A DNA stretch of 32,066 bases from an uncultured Bacteroidia bacterium (GCA_905478335.1 CAJQIC010000024.1:1-32066); one strand, 5' to 3'; shown: positions 9,180-17,955, counted from the stretch's first letter. Notes: generated by a model from the letters alone, not told the origin. Numbers and translations: made by a program.

Positions 9180-10718
9180 ATGCTAGTGAAGACATATGGT
9201 AGTGCTATACATGGAGTGGATGCTTTTACAATTACCGTTGAGGTTAATGTTGGAAGTGGAACAAAAGTGCACATGGTGGGCCTACCAGATAATGCCATTA
9301 AAGAAAGTCAGTTAAGAATAGCCACAGCGTTCAAGAACAATAAATTGACTATGCCAAGAAACGGCATAGTTGTAAATATGGCTCCAGCAGATATTAAGAA
9401 GGAAGGCTCTGCCTATGACCTTACCATTGCTACTGGAATACTTGCGGCATCAAACCAAGTAAACCATGATAAGCTTGAGCATTTATTGATTATGGGTGAG
9501 TTGAGTTTAGACGGAAGCATTTTGCCGTTAAAAGGCTGCCTGCCAATCGCCATACAAGCGGCTAAAGATGGCTTTAAAGAAATGTTGGTGCCAAGCGAAA
9601 ACGCGAAAGAGGCAGCAATAGTCAAAGACTTAAAAGTATTGGCCGTCAAAAACTTGAGCGAAGTTATGGCATATTTAAATGGAGATTTAATCTTGAAACG
9701 TATACGGGTTAATCCTCGGAAACAATTCGAAGAAGCATATGATAAATTTTCTAATGATTTTTCTGACGTTCAAGGACAGCAGAACATAAAACGTGCCTTG
9801 GAAATTGCCGCTGCAGGTGGGCACAATGTAATTTTAATAGGACCGCCCGGTGCAGGTAAAACAATGCTAGCTAAGAGGCTTCCGTCTATCCTGCCATCCT
9901 TGACATTACATGAGGCTTTAGAGACCACAAAAATTCATTCGGTAGCTGGCAAACTCGGACAAGATAACGGATTGGTAAGTAAAAGGCCGTTTCGCAACCC
10001 ACACCATACCATAAGTGATGTGGCACTTGTAGGCGGAGGAAATAATCCGCAACCCGGCGAAATTTCTCTTGCGCACAATGGGGTTTTGTTTTTAGATGAA
10101 CTACCAGAATTTCAAAAGTCCGTTCTTGAGGTCATGCGACAACCGTTGGAAGATAGAATGGTATCTATATCAAGAGCTAGATTTTCGGTAATTTATCCAG
10201 CTGCCTTTATGTTGGTGAGCTCGATGAATCCTTGCCCTTGTGGGTATTTTAATCATCCCGAGAAGGAATATGTATGCATGCCAGGAGCTGTGAAAAAATA
10301 TCTGAGTAAAGTATCCGGGCCACTCTTAGATAGGATTGATATTCATATTGAAGTGACACCAGTTGAGTTTGATGATTTGATACACAAAAAAGATGCTGAA
10401 AGCAGTACGACCATTCGCCAAAGAGTAGTTACCGCGCGGAATCTCCAAGAAAATAGATTCGAAAATATGAAAGACAGGCATTGCAATGCCCAAATGGACA
10501 CGAAGCATATTCAGACACATTGTAAGATAGATCAGGCTGGTTCTACGCTACTAAAAACAGCGATGAAGAAGTTGAATTTGTCTGCTAGGGCGTACGATCG
10601 GATTTTGAAAGTCAGCAGAACGATTGCTGACTTGGCCGGTAACGAGACGATACAAATTGAGCACTTGGCAGAAGCCATTCAATTTCGAAGTTTAGATCGT
10701 GAAAACTGGGGAAATTAA
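9180..10718 (+). CDS. yifB: YifB/ComM-family Mg-chelatase-like AAA ATPase
   Basis: The 512-residue protein has the three-part layout and usual length of the YifB/ComM family. An N-terminal ChlI-like (Lon-protease-fold) domain covers about residues 1-170, starting MLVKTYGSAIHGVDAF. A central Mg-chelatase-type AAA+ ATPase covers about 190-395, with Walker A GPPGAGKT at 221-228 and Walker B VLFLDELPEF near 302-311. A C-terminal Mg-chelatase-like helical domain runs from about 405 to the end (LSARAYDRILKVSRTIADL). Despite the name it does not make chlorophyll; in naturally competent bacteria ComM is a hexameric helicase that promotes branch migration of incoming DNA. Whether this organism takes up DNA is not shown here. 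It is transcribed alone, divergently from DUF2147. Confidence 0.95.
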   Translation: MLVKTYGSAIHGVDAFTITVEVNVGSGTKVHMVGLPDNAIKESQLRIATAFKNNKLTMPRNGIVVNMAPADIKKEGSAYDLTIATGILAASNQVNHDKLEHLLIMGELSLDGSILPLKGCLPIAIQAAKDGFKEMLVPSENAKEAAIVKDLKVLAVKNLSEVMAYLNGDLILKRIRVNPRKQFEEAYDKFSNDFSDVQGQQNIKRALEIAAAGGHNVILIGPPGAGKTMLAKRLPSILPSLTLHEALETTKIHSVAGKLGQDNGLVSKRPFRNPHHTISDVALVGGGNNPQPGEISLAHNGVLFLDELPEFQKSVLEVMRQPLEDRMVSISRARFSVIYPAAFMLVSSMNPCPCGYFNHPEKEYVCMPGAVKKYLSKVSGPLLDRIDIHIEVTPVEFDDLIHKKDAESSTTIRQRVVTARNLQENRFENMKDRHCNAQMDTKHIQTHCKIDQAGSTLLKTAMKKLNLSARAYDRILKVSRTIADLAGNETIQIEHLAEAIQFRSLDRENWGN

Positions 10719-10770
10719 ACAGAACACAAGCAAAGGAACAGCTTAGTTACATTTAGGAACAAAAGTTGTT

Positions 10771-10778
10771 TAGTTTTG
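10771..10778 (+). promoter_or_regulatory. Consensus -7 box TAGTTTTG, 4 nt before the propeller glycosidase start codon
   Basis: TAGTTTTG fits TAnnTTTG exactly and ends 4 nt before the ATG at 10783, the same geometry as at 9168-9175. This implies a leaderless or nearly leaderless transcript. No -33 TTTG at 19-21 nt spacing was seen. Confidence 0.4.
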
Positions 10779-10782
10779 ATAT

Positions 10783-11898
10783 ATGAAGCTAAAGTTCTTA
10801 TCTACTATATTTTGTTTGATTACTTCAGTCTATGTATTTGGTCAGGCTAAAACAGCAGTGTCGCAGGATGTAATGACCCAAATGTATGATGAAATAAAAA
10901 CACCGCACAAATATGGGATGGTTATGATTCACGACGACACATCGAGTATGATAGATTGTGCCACCATTTTTAGACAAGACAGCACATGGTACATGACCTA
11001 TTTGGTGTTTGAGGGAAAGGGATATGAAACTTGGTTGGCCAAAAGTGATAATTTGTTAGACTGGGAAACTATCGGAACAGTATTGCCCTATAATTCTATT
11101 GAAGACAACAAGTGGAACCAATCCGCTGGCTATCCAAGCCTTGTCGACCATAACTGGGGCGGATCGTACGCCATTAGCAAGTTTGACAACAAATACTGGA
11201 TGTCGTATTTTGGAAGTAACTCAATGGGCTATGAGAGAGGGAAGCTATCTATAGGGATGGCATACACCGAAAAAGACGTTACCAAAGCGCATTCATGGAA
11301 CAGGCTTACCAAACCCGTTATGACTACAAATGATGACGATGCCGGCGTTTGGGAGAGCGATAAATTGTATAAAAGCAGTGTCATTTGGGACAGCACCAAA
11401 ATTACCGGAAGTCAGTTTGTTATGTTCTATAATGCGGTAGGGGATACCTCAACATTTGAAAACTGGGTTGAAAGGATTGGCGTGGCCACCTCCAATGACA
11501 TGATTCATTGGGAGCGTTACGAAGGCAATCCCGTCATAGATCACTATGTTGGCTTGACAGGAGATGCTGTTATCCAAAAGATTGATAGCGTTTACGTAAT
11601 GTTTTATTACGGGGCTTTTTGGCCAAAAGGCAGGAAAGATGCCTTTAACCGCTTTGCTTGTTCATACGACTTACTTCATTGGACCGACTGGAATGGTGAA
11701 GATTTAATTTCTACTTCTGAAAGTTATGATGAAAAGTACGCGCACAAACCATACGTAGTAAAGCACGATGGAATTGTGTACCATTTCTATACCGCCGTAA
11801 ACAACCTCGAGCAACGCGGATTGGCTGTGGCAACATCAAAAGATGTAGGCAAGAGTACATTGGAATTTAAGAAAGTAGATCTTAAACTAAGACGATAA
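10783..11898 (+). CDS. Exported five-bladed beta-propeller glycosidase-like protein (GH43/GH32/GH130 fold)
   Basis: A 371-residue protein with a signal peptide (about 1-20, ending VFGQ). The body shows repeated propeller-blade motifs: WYMTYLVF followed by WLAKSDNLLDWETIG, KYWMSYFGSN, QFVMFYNAVG followed by GVATSNDMIHWERYEGNPV, VYVMFYYGAF followed by ACSYDLLHWTDWNGEDL, and VYHFYTAV with GLAVATSKD. The pattern 'aromatic strand, then S-x-D-x-x-x-W' is typical of five-bladed glycoside hydrolases of the GH43/GH32/GH130 type. Family and substrate cannot be fixed by eye. The convergent GH28 gene next to it (11-nt gap) and the nearby GH106-like gene suggest a role on pectin-like or rhamnose-containing glycans. 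Confidence 0.75.
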   Translation: MKLKFLSTIFCLITSVYVFGQAKTAVSQDVMTQMYDEIKTPHKYGMVMIHDDTSSMIDCATIFRQDSTWYMTYLVFEGKGYETWLAKSDNLLDWETIGTVLPYNSIEDNKWNQSAGYPSLVDHNWGGSYAISKFDNKYWMSYFGSNSMGYERGKLSIGMAYTEKDVTKAHSWNRLTKPVMTTNDDDAGVWESDKLYKSSVIWDSTKITGSQFVMFYNAVGDTSTFENWVERIGVATSNDMIHWERYEGNPVIDHYVGLTGDAVIQKIDSVYVMFYYGAFWPKGRKDAFNRFACSYDLLHWTDWNGEDLISTSESYDEKYAHKPYVVKHDGIVYHFYTAVNNLEQRGLAVATSKDVGKSTLEFKKVDLKLRR

Positions 11899-11909
11899 TT
11901 CAACTCAAA

Positions 11910-13409
11910 TTACGGTTGAGGTTTTGAATGAATTATAGTTTCTTCTTTACGGTCACCTTGAATTTTAATTTTGTCTAAATTGAGGTTTATCACGTCATCA
12001 AAGACAAAGGCTGGTCTATAATCTGCATGCTTTATTTTAAAGCGTGCATTAGTGAGTGAAAGTCCTTCAGCGTGTCGCACGTATAACCCCCAGGCAGGAA
12101 GCTCTCCAAACATCGAAAACTCAGGGTATTCTTCTATTTTTTCAGGGATATTGTAAAGCCTGTCAATTGGAGCATTGGCATAACTGGAAGACCCTTTACC
12201 AGGGTAGGTGACTTTAATATTGTTGATTGAGACGTTCGTGATACGATTACCCGGGTAGCCCGTTATTGAAATTGGAAAGATGTTGTGAAAACATGGTAAC
12301 GAAGGGCCACGTAAGTCATAATGAATGTCTGGTTGAATGAACGGCACTGTACATTTGATATTGTCAATGGTTACATTATTAATCGAACCATCGGGCATAT
12401 GGTTATAGACAGCTCGTTTGTTTAACTTTATGAAAAGGGCATTACCGGTATTTTTAGCGTGAATATTTCTAACTAGAATGTTTTCAATCACACCTGTCTC
12501 CCAACTTTCAATAGCTATTGCCGATCTATAGGTGTCATACACTTTGATGTCTTCAATGCGTATATTTTTAAACCCACCGAATGAGGAGGTGCCAAGTTTA
12601 ACAGCACTTGCGCTTGAACGCACGGTGCAATTGTAAATGTGAATATTCTCACAGATGGGTTGAAGTGCTTGATTTCTTTTATAAGACTTGACACAAATGC
12701 CATCATCTGACGCGTTAATCTTAGAATCGGATATCACCACATTTTTACAATCAATGATATCGATGCCATCATTATTCCAGTAAGAAACACTCTCTACAGT
12801 GATATCATGAACCCGGACATTCGTGCACAAGTCATAGACTTGGACCCAACTGGCTGCATTCTTAATATTCACGGATTCAACTTCTATTTTGGAACAATTA
12901 ACAAATTGAATGAGTTGAGGCCTTACATGTGCCTTTGGCCGTCTTTCTTTAAATTGATACGCGTTACTATCTAATTTGCCTTCATAAAAGAGGTTATCAA
13001 TTCTTTGTGCAAGTTCTTGTCCTTGACCATCGATAACACCAGGTCCGCTGATCTTTATATTCGAATCGTTCAGGCAGAGTAACAGTGATTTCCAATTGTA
13101 CGTAGCTGTTGTACGAGACAATGCATAGTAATCTTCAACATTGGTGCTACCAATTAACGTGGCCCCTTTATTAAGGTGAAAGTCAACATTGGACCGGAGC
13201 CTGAGCGAGCCTGTTAACCAATTCCCTTTGGGTATAATGACGCGTCCGTTTTTGTGTTTGCTAGCCTCGTCAATGGCCAATTGGATTTGTTTTGTGCTGT
13301 GCACTTTGCTGCTATTCACTGCACCGAAATCAGTAATGTCAAAGTCTTGACCAAAACAAGTAGTACAAACAAAGCCTAACGTTAAGAAAAATATTATGCG
13401 CGGTATCAC
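11910..13409 (-). CDS. GH28-family exported glycoside hydrolase (polygalacturonase-like)
   Basis: A 499-residue protein with a signal peptide (about 1-20, ending TTCFGQ). It opens with the classic GH28 lead-in DFDITDFGAV, then KGNWLTGSLRLRSNVDFHLNKGATL and GPGVIDGQG, followed by right-handed parallel beta-helix coils. Catalytic-type motifs are WNNDGIDI (residues 211-218, the NTD-type Asp) and ASDDGICVKS (233-242, the DD pair). The usual G-H-G motif is replaced by SSASAVKLGTSS (265-276) and the usual R-I-K by RSAIAIES (295-302). This points to a GH28 branch with non-standard substrate binding, not a plain endo-polygalacturonase. GH28 enzymes hydrolyse galacturonan or rhamnogalacturonan. Single gene, convergent with the propeller glycosidase. 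Confidence 0.9.
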   Translation of the reverse strand: MIPRIIFFLTLGFVCTTCFGQDFDITDFGAVNSSKVHSTKQIQLAIDEASKHKNGRVIIPKGNWLTGSLRLRSNVDFHLNKGATLIGSTNVEDYYALSRTTATYNWKSLLLCLNDSNIKISGPGVIDGQGQELAQRIDNLFYEGKLDSNAYQFKERRPKAHVRPQLIQFVNCSKIEVESVNIKNAASWVQVYDLCTNVRVHDITVESVSYWNNDGIDIIDCKNVVISDSKINASDDGICVKSYKRNQALQPICENIHIYNCTVRSSASAVKLGTSSFGGFKNIRIEDIKVYDTYRSAIAIESWETGVIENILVRNIHAKNTGNALFIKLNKRAVYNHMPDGSINNVTIDNIKCTVPFIQPDIHYDLRGPSLPCFHNIFPISITGYPGNRITNVSINNIKVTYPGKGSSSYANAPIDRLYNIPEKIEEYPEFSMFGELPAWGLYVRHAEGLSLTNARFKIKHADYRPAFVFDDVINLNLDKIKIQGDRKEETIIHSKPQP

Positions 13410-13502
13410 AACAAATCAATCAATAGTTTCGGTGCAATTTAGTCATTCTGGCAACATGGTATTAAATAATAATAAAGTCCTCCCACATACGTTTTGTTAA
13501 AT

Positions 13503-13510
13503 TATATTTG
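13503..13510 (+). promoter_or_regulatory. Consensus -7 box TATATTTG upstream of the DUF6973-like gene
   Basis: TATATTTG fits TAnnTTTG exactly and ends 8 nt before the TTG chosen as the start of the next gene (13519). An in-frame TAA at 13498-13500 limits the ORF on the left, so the transcript leader would be very short. No -33 element was seen. Confidence 0.35.
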
Positions 13511-13518
13511 GTCAAAAG

Positions 13519-14478
13519 TTGGATAATTTGAGAATCACAACATTCGGGATACCTCTGTTTTTTGCGCTACTGTTACTGATAATCAGCTTATTTAATAGTC
13601 ACGGAGAAGAGGCCATATCAAAAGACCAACATATTGGCGTGATGCCAAAGTGTGAGCCACTTCTTGCCTCAAGATTTAAAGACTTGGATGAACTGAAGCA
13701 AGTGGTGGATATTGAATACGAGGTGTTCGGCGTACATGAAGACACAATTGAAGGGTTGGTGCGTTTGACGTATGGCGGAATTGAAACAGAACTTCAATCG
13801 GGTATTTCACAAGATGATATCATAAAGGTTCGTGACGGCAAAGTTATGGATGCAGTTGGCCTCATGATTGAGTCGCCCTATGCAATTCGTAACCGCATTC
13901 ACTTAAATAAAATATACAAGTTGGCGCGTCGGAGACCTTTAATTTTTGGAGAAGGCGACATTGCATTTTATGATTTGGCGTTGGCTTGTGTTTCGAATAT
14001 GAATTTCGACTACACCTATATTCAAACGCCAAGAGATACGTCTGAGAAAGGGTTTATCAATACATATAATCACATTATAGCGCAGGCATTAATAACCTCT
14101 ATTTTTTCTAAAAAGATGGCTGATTTTGTGGCTGACGTGCATGAGTTGAAAAACATGCCTGAATTGGTTCATGGTAACTTTTCCGAAGACCAACTCATTG
14201 ATTCTAATAACAATCCCGTAGATAATTATGTGGATATCATAAACAACGAAATTGGACAACAAATCGGCATAGCGTTGAAAGCAAAATATGGAATTACGCC
14301 TGACACGGAATGGGATAACGTTTTGTTAACCGCATATATGAACGACGTTTGGCAAGTGTTTTGTGAAATTTCAGGTGTTGTGCCTAAACCATTTGTAATC
14401 CACGATACACTGATGAAAAAAATGTCTAGAAAGATAAATAGAGTCAAATATGACCTCACCTATTTTAGTGTGAAATAA
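13519..14478 (+). CDS. Membrane-anchored protein with a possible DUF6973-like domain
   Basis: A 319-residue protein with one N-terminal hydrophobic segment (about residues 9-26, IPLFFALLLLIISLF), so it is exported or anchored. No ATG lies upstream of residue 42; TTG at 13519 (or TTG at 13528) is needed to keep the hydrophobic segment, and an in-frame TAA at 13498 blocks any longer form. The C-terminal half contains NTYNHIIAQALITSIF, then FVADVHE, then DNYVDIINNEIGQQIG. This order (N-x-x-x-H, HE, N-N-E-x-G) resembles from memory the DUF6973 family, found in secreted and some polymorphic-toxin-type proteins; the usual D-A-x-R-H core is altered here. The function is unknown and the family match needs a profile search. 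It converges on the pentapeptide gene with a 1-nt gap. Confidence 0.6.
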   Translation: MDNLRITTFGIPLFFALLLLIISLFNSHGEEAISKDQHIGVMPKCEPLLASRFKDLDELKQVVDIEYEVFGVHEDTIEGLVRLTYGGIETELQSGISQDDIIKVRDGKVMDAVGLMIESPYAIRNRIHLNKIYKLARRRPLIFGEGDIAFYDLALACVSNMNFDYTYIQTPRDTSEKGFINTYNHIIAQALITSIFSKKMADFVADVHELKNMPELVHGNFSEDQLIDSNNNPVDNYVDIINNEIGQQIGIALKAKYGITPDTEWDNVLLTAYMNDVWQVFCEISGVVPKPFVIHDTLMKKMSRKINRVKYDLTYFSVK

Positions 14479-14479
14479 G

Positions 14480-15766
14480 TTAGTTTTTATCCGCTAAATA
14501 GAACTTAGTAGATCCACTAGCCCATGTCGAGTCAATGATCTCGTACTGATTCTTCAACGTATTCAAGGCTTCTTCCGTGCCCTTAACAAACCAGTCTTCT
14601 GACACCTCAACTCCTCCTAATATGGTTGAGGAGAATTTTGTTTCAGCAATGTTCGCTTTTATGAGTCGTCCATCACTTAAGTTGCTATTACTCAAATCGG
14701 CTTTAGTCAAATTTGTTACAGCAAAGTCACACTGCATTAAGGAAGCTTGAGTCAGTTTGCTCGAGGTTAAATTGGCAATCACAAAAGTAGACCCACTTAA
14801 ATCAGCATGTTGAAACTGACCATTAGAAAGGTTAGCCCCAGTGGCATCCGTGAATTTCATTTCTGCTTTGTTCATTTGAACCCAAGCCATCGATGCACTG
14901 CGGATATCGGTATTGTTTAGCGTTGCCTCATTTAGGATGGCTCCCGTCATGGTTATTTCTCGTAATCGACTATCGTTAAGATTTATACCCGTTAAGTCTG
15001 CGTTCGAGAGGTCTGCTGATTCTAAGTTTATGCCGCTAAAGTCAACCTGTTTGAGTTTTGAATCTCTTAAATCGGCGTAACTGAAATCGACCTTCGACTT
15101 GATTTTATTGAAAGAAGTGCTATCAAGATCCATCAATGTCAATGCCATTAATAACTGGCCTCGTTCCGGGCTTAAAGCATTTTCCCCTAAACTATCCTTG
15201 TAAAAATAACGATAGGGCTTTAGAGAAAAACTAAAGGCCGCAACACGCGCAACGGTAGCATTACTTATTGGGCCTTCTGGATTATCTTTTATTTCTGAAT
15301 CAACTAAACTTAAAACATTAGACATCAGGTCTACTTGCTGCTTTTTGTTTATTGCATCAGCCATTTCCTCCAATTCGATTAGCCGTGAATCAAATTGTTG
15401 GGCATTTGAGTGTAAGGTTTTCGTTTGGAAGTGAATTACCGCAGCCAGTCCAGCACAACCGATGAGTACGATTGCCGCAGTTAACAACCACATGGTTCTA
15501 TAGTTCGACTCAATTTTTTTGGTACTACCTTTCTCGATCCCATTAATTCCTTGCATTACCGCACCGCTAGATCGACGTATCTGCGCAACCATCATTCCTA
15601 AAACGAAAAGTAAAAAGCAAGCTACGAAGCCGACCCAAAAGTGTTTAGAAGGGTCAATAAATGGGACATTTAGGTATCCAATAACCCACCCAACGGTCAT
15701 CACAAGGATTACAAGAAGTACTTTCCCGATTTTTCTTTTCACGGTGTAAATATACTCATTAGACAA
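14480..15766 (-). CDS. Pentapeptide-repeat membrane protein
   Basis: The product is up to 428 residues. Three hydrophobic segments are seen at about residues 14-32, 43-62 and 92-113, followed by a short probable coiled coil (about 117-145). From about residue 225 to 390 there is a run of A(D/N)Lxx-type pentapeptides, for example SADLSNADLTGINL, HADLSGSTF and KADLSNSNLSDGRL, forming a right-handed quadrilateral beta-helix. Such proteins often act as protein-binding scaffolds; no function can be assigned. There is no ATG: the ORF begins at TTG 15766, but a GTG at 15742 (giving 420 residues) is preceded 4 nt upstream by TATATTTA, close to the -7 consensus, so GTG may be the real start. Confidence 0.85.
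   Translation of the reverse strand: MSNEYIYTVKRKIGKVLLVILVMTVGWVIGYLNVPFIDPSKHFWVGFVACFLLFVLGMMVAQIRRSSGAVMQGINGIEKGSTKKIESNYRTMWLLTAAIVLIGCAGLAAVIHFQTKTLHSNAQQFDSRLIELEEMADAINKKQQVDLMSNVLSLVDSEIKDNPEGPISNATVARVAAFSFSLKPYRYFYKDSLGENALSPERGQLLMALTLMDLDSTSFNKIKSKVDFSYADLRDSKLKQVDFSGINLESADLSNADLTGINLNDSRLREITMTGAILNEATLNNTDIRSASMAWVQMNKAEMKFTDATGANLSNGQFQHADLSGSTFVIANLTSSKLTQASLMQCDFAVTNLTKADLSNSNLSDGRLIKANIAETKFSSTILGGVEVSEDWFVKGTEEALNTLKNQYEIIDSTWASGSTKFYLADKN
15747..15754 (-). promoter_or_regulatory. Near-consensus -7 box TATATTTA, 4 nt before the GTG start of the pentapeptide gene
   Basis: On the minus strand TATATTTA differs from TAnnTTTG only in the last base and ends 4 nt before the GTG at 15742. 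The geometry matches that at 9168 and 10771. If real, the longer TTG start at 15766 is excluded. Confidence 0.25.
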
Positions 15767-15882
15767 TACTGGTGTTTGATAACGGTATTCAAATTAACAG
15801 ACAAGGTCCAAAAAAAATACCGCGCATGAACTCGTGATTAAAAAGACAATATTTGCAGAAGTATTTTTCTTATTTTTAAAAA

Positions 15883-17889
15883 ATGAAATTCCTTCAAATA
15901 ATCCTTATTTCGACTGTGGTATTGTCCACTTTTGCCTCTTGTGGTCAACAGAATACTGGCGATACGATAACAGAGAACAACCCGTTTTATCCGAATTCAA
16001 AACCATCTACAAGATGGTGGTGGTTTGCTACTGAAATAAAAAAACCAGATATAAAATATCAATTGGATTGGGCGAAGGCCAATAATTTTGGAGGAGTAGA
16101 AGTGGCATGGGTGTATCCACTATATCGGTATAAAAACATGTATAAATATGACCACAACCGTCACTATGCCATCGATAGCTCAGCGCAAAAATGGCTTAGC
16201 CCTGAATGGTCAGACGTAGTGACCTATACAAAGCTTTACGCCGATTCAATTGGTCTTGCTTGTGATTTCACTTTTGGTAGTGCGTGGCCAGTTGCAGGGA
16301 GCAATATCGATGCTGCTCACTCAACACAAATTTATGGGGATACTTCTTTCAGACAGTATTTGACTTTCGGTTGGACCTGGCCAGAAAATCAATTGGTTGT
16401 CAATCACTTGGATAGCAATGCATTCAGCCTATTCGCTGAGCCAATAAGCGCGGCGCTTGAAAATGCTTTAAAAGGGAGCAAGTCAGCACTTTTTACGGAT
16501 TCCTGGGAAATAAAATTGAACGGCACAAACAAGATTTGGACGCCAGGTTTTGATGTCTCATTTGAAAAGGAATTTGGTTACGACATTATACCTTTTATGG
16601 AAGATGATTTGGATTCATTTCCCGATGTTAGATACGATTATATGCTTCATCTCGAAGACTATGTTACCGAAGGGTTTTACAAACCGTATGTAAGAAAGTG
16701 TAAGGAATTAGGCGCTTGGTCTAGAGTTCAATGTCTAGCAGCTCCAGGAGATATTATGACGCTGTATTCGTTGGTCGATATACCTGAAACTGAAGGGATG
16801 TTAAATAATCCGAATTTCTCAAGAATCGTGAGTTCTTCGGCGTGTTTGTCTTCAAAAAAGATTGTTTCAAGTGAGACATTTACAGATATGTACGGGTTTC
16901 CTAGCACATATTTAAGAGAGGAGCAAACGGCGGATTTAAAGATGGTCGCAGACGCATTGTTCGCACAAGGGGCCAACCATCATTTTTATCATGGTATGCC
17001 TTACAACCCCAAAGGATCTGATACGATAGAATTTTTTGCGACAATTTTCATTGGAAGAGGTGCCAGCCTGACTGAAGAATTACCTGCATTTAATAAATAC
17101 ATGGAAAAAGTTGCGGGCATCATGCAAAGTGGTAAAACGTATAGCGATGTTGGTGTTTACTTACCCTATGAAGACGGGGTAATGAAAGGGCCATATCCTG
17201 AAGAGATACGTCGTGTTTGGGTTTGGGGAGAATATGAAATGAGGTTTATCAAGCCAAACATGGAAACTGAAGGATACCATCCACTTTGGATAAATCGACA
17301 TTTTCTCGATGAAGCAAAATACATAGACAATAGGCTTGTTGCTGGAGATGCATCTTTTTCATCGTTGTTTGTTGATGTTAAGTACATGGATGTGCGCGCG
17401 CTCAGGAAACTGGTTGAATTTGCGAAACAAGGTCTTCCAGTGTGCTTGAAGCAAGACCTTCGTCAGCCGGGTAAAACCAAGTCAGACGATTTTAAGGCAT
17501 TGCTAGCGGAATTAAAATCACTTAAAAATGTAAGTGCAGACATAGCAAAAGTTGTCGATCATCAACCGTTGATTGCAGGTGATACTATCCCTGCGTACTG
17601 GTGTCGTAAACAAACTGATGGGACGTTACATATATTTTTAGCACAGAAGCTGGCCAAAGACTTGGAATATCCTATTTACTCAGGTCAGTCATTTGCTGAT
17701 CAATCTGTCTTCAGAAATCTAACAATAACGGCTAACGGGAAGACTACAACCCACAATTTTGAGTTCAAACCATATCAGAGTATTATGGTGGAAATATCTC
17801 CAAAAGGAAACATGACCTTTAAAGACATAAGCTTTGTTCCTAAAGATCCGGTAATTAAGCCAAGGGAGCCTCAACGAATGAATTTTTAG
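15883..17889 (+). CDS. GH106-like (alpha-L-rhamnosidase-type) lipoprotein
   Basis: A 668-residue protein with a lipoprotein-type signal (FASC, Cys20). The early segment TRWWWFATEIKKPDIKYQLDW (residues 43-63) followed by NNFGGVEVAW matches the opening of GH106 alpha-L-rhamnosidases, whose members begin with an RWWW motif and an (alpha/beta)8-like barrel. Further barrel features are FTFGSAWPVAG, ALFTDSWEI, KIVSSETFTDMYG (E331 is a candidate catalytic Glu) and FAQGANHHFYHGMPYNP (H366, H367 and H370). It lacks the long C-terminal beta-sandwich region of full GH106 enzymes, which exceed 900 residues. The protein probably trims rhamnose from pectic or other cell-wall oligosaccharides at the cell envelope. 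The GH28 and propeller genes nearby support this. The exact family needs a profile search. Confidence 0.78.
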   Translation: MKFLQIILISTVVLSTFASCGQQNTGDTITENNPFYPNSKPSTRWWWFATEIKKPDIKYQLDWAKANNFGGVEVAWVYPLYRYKNMYKYDHNRHYAIDSSAQKWLSPEWSDVVTYTKLYADSIGLACDFTFGSAWPVAGSNIDAAHSTQIYGDTSFRQYLTFGWTWPENQLVVNHLDSNAFSLFAEPISAALENALKGSKSALFTDSWEIKLNGTNKIWTPGFDVSFEKEFGYDIIPFMEDDLDSFPDVRYDYMLHLEDYVTEGFYKPYVRKCKELGAWSRVQCLAAPGDIMTLYSLVDIPETEGMLNNPNFSRIVSSSACLSSKKIVSSETFTDMYGFPSTYLREEQTADLKMVADALFAQGANHHFYHGMPYNPKGSDTIEFFATIFIGRGASLTEELPAFNKYMEKVAGIMQSGKTYSDVGVYLPYEDGVMKGPYPEEIRRVWVWGEYEMRFIKPNMETEGYHPLWINRHFLDEAKYIDNRLVAGDASFSSLFVDVKYMDVRALRKLVEFAKQGLPVCLKQDLRQPGKTKSDDFKALLAELKSLKNVSADIAKVVDHQPLIAGDTIPAYWCRKQTDGTLHIFLAQKLAKDLEYPIYSGQSFADQSVFRNLTITANGKTTTHNFEFKPYQSIMVEISPKGNMTFKDISFVPKDPVIKPREPQRMNF

Positions 17890-17955
17890 TACGATTCGGG
17901 TTTCCTTCCATATGCTATTTAGTACCGGCTGTGGCGATTGGAATAAATAACGATT

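Noticed and set aside
15834-16034. Short ORF overlapping the start of the GH106-like gene
   Set aside because: It is a shifted frame across the signal peptide of the real gene, whose ATG at 15883, lipobox and RWWW motif are clear.
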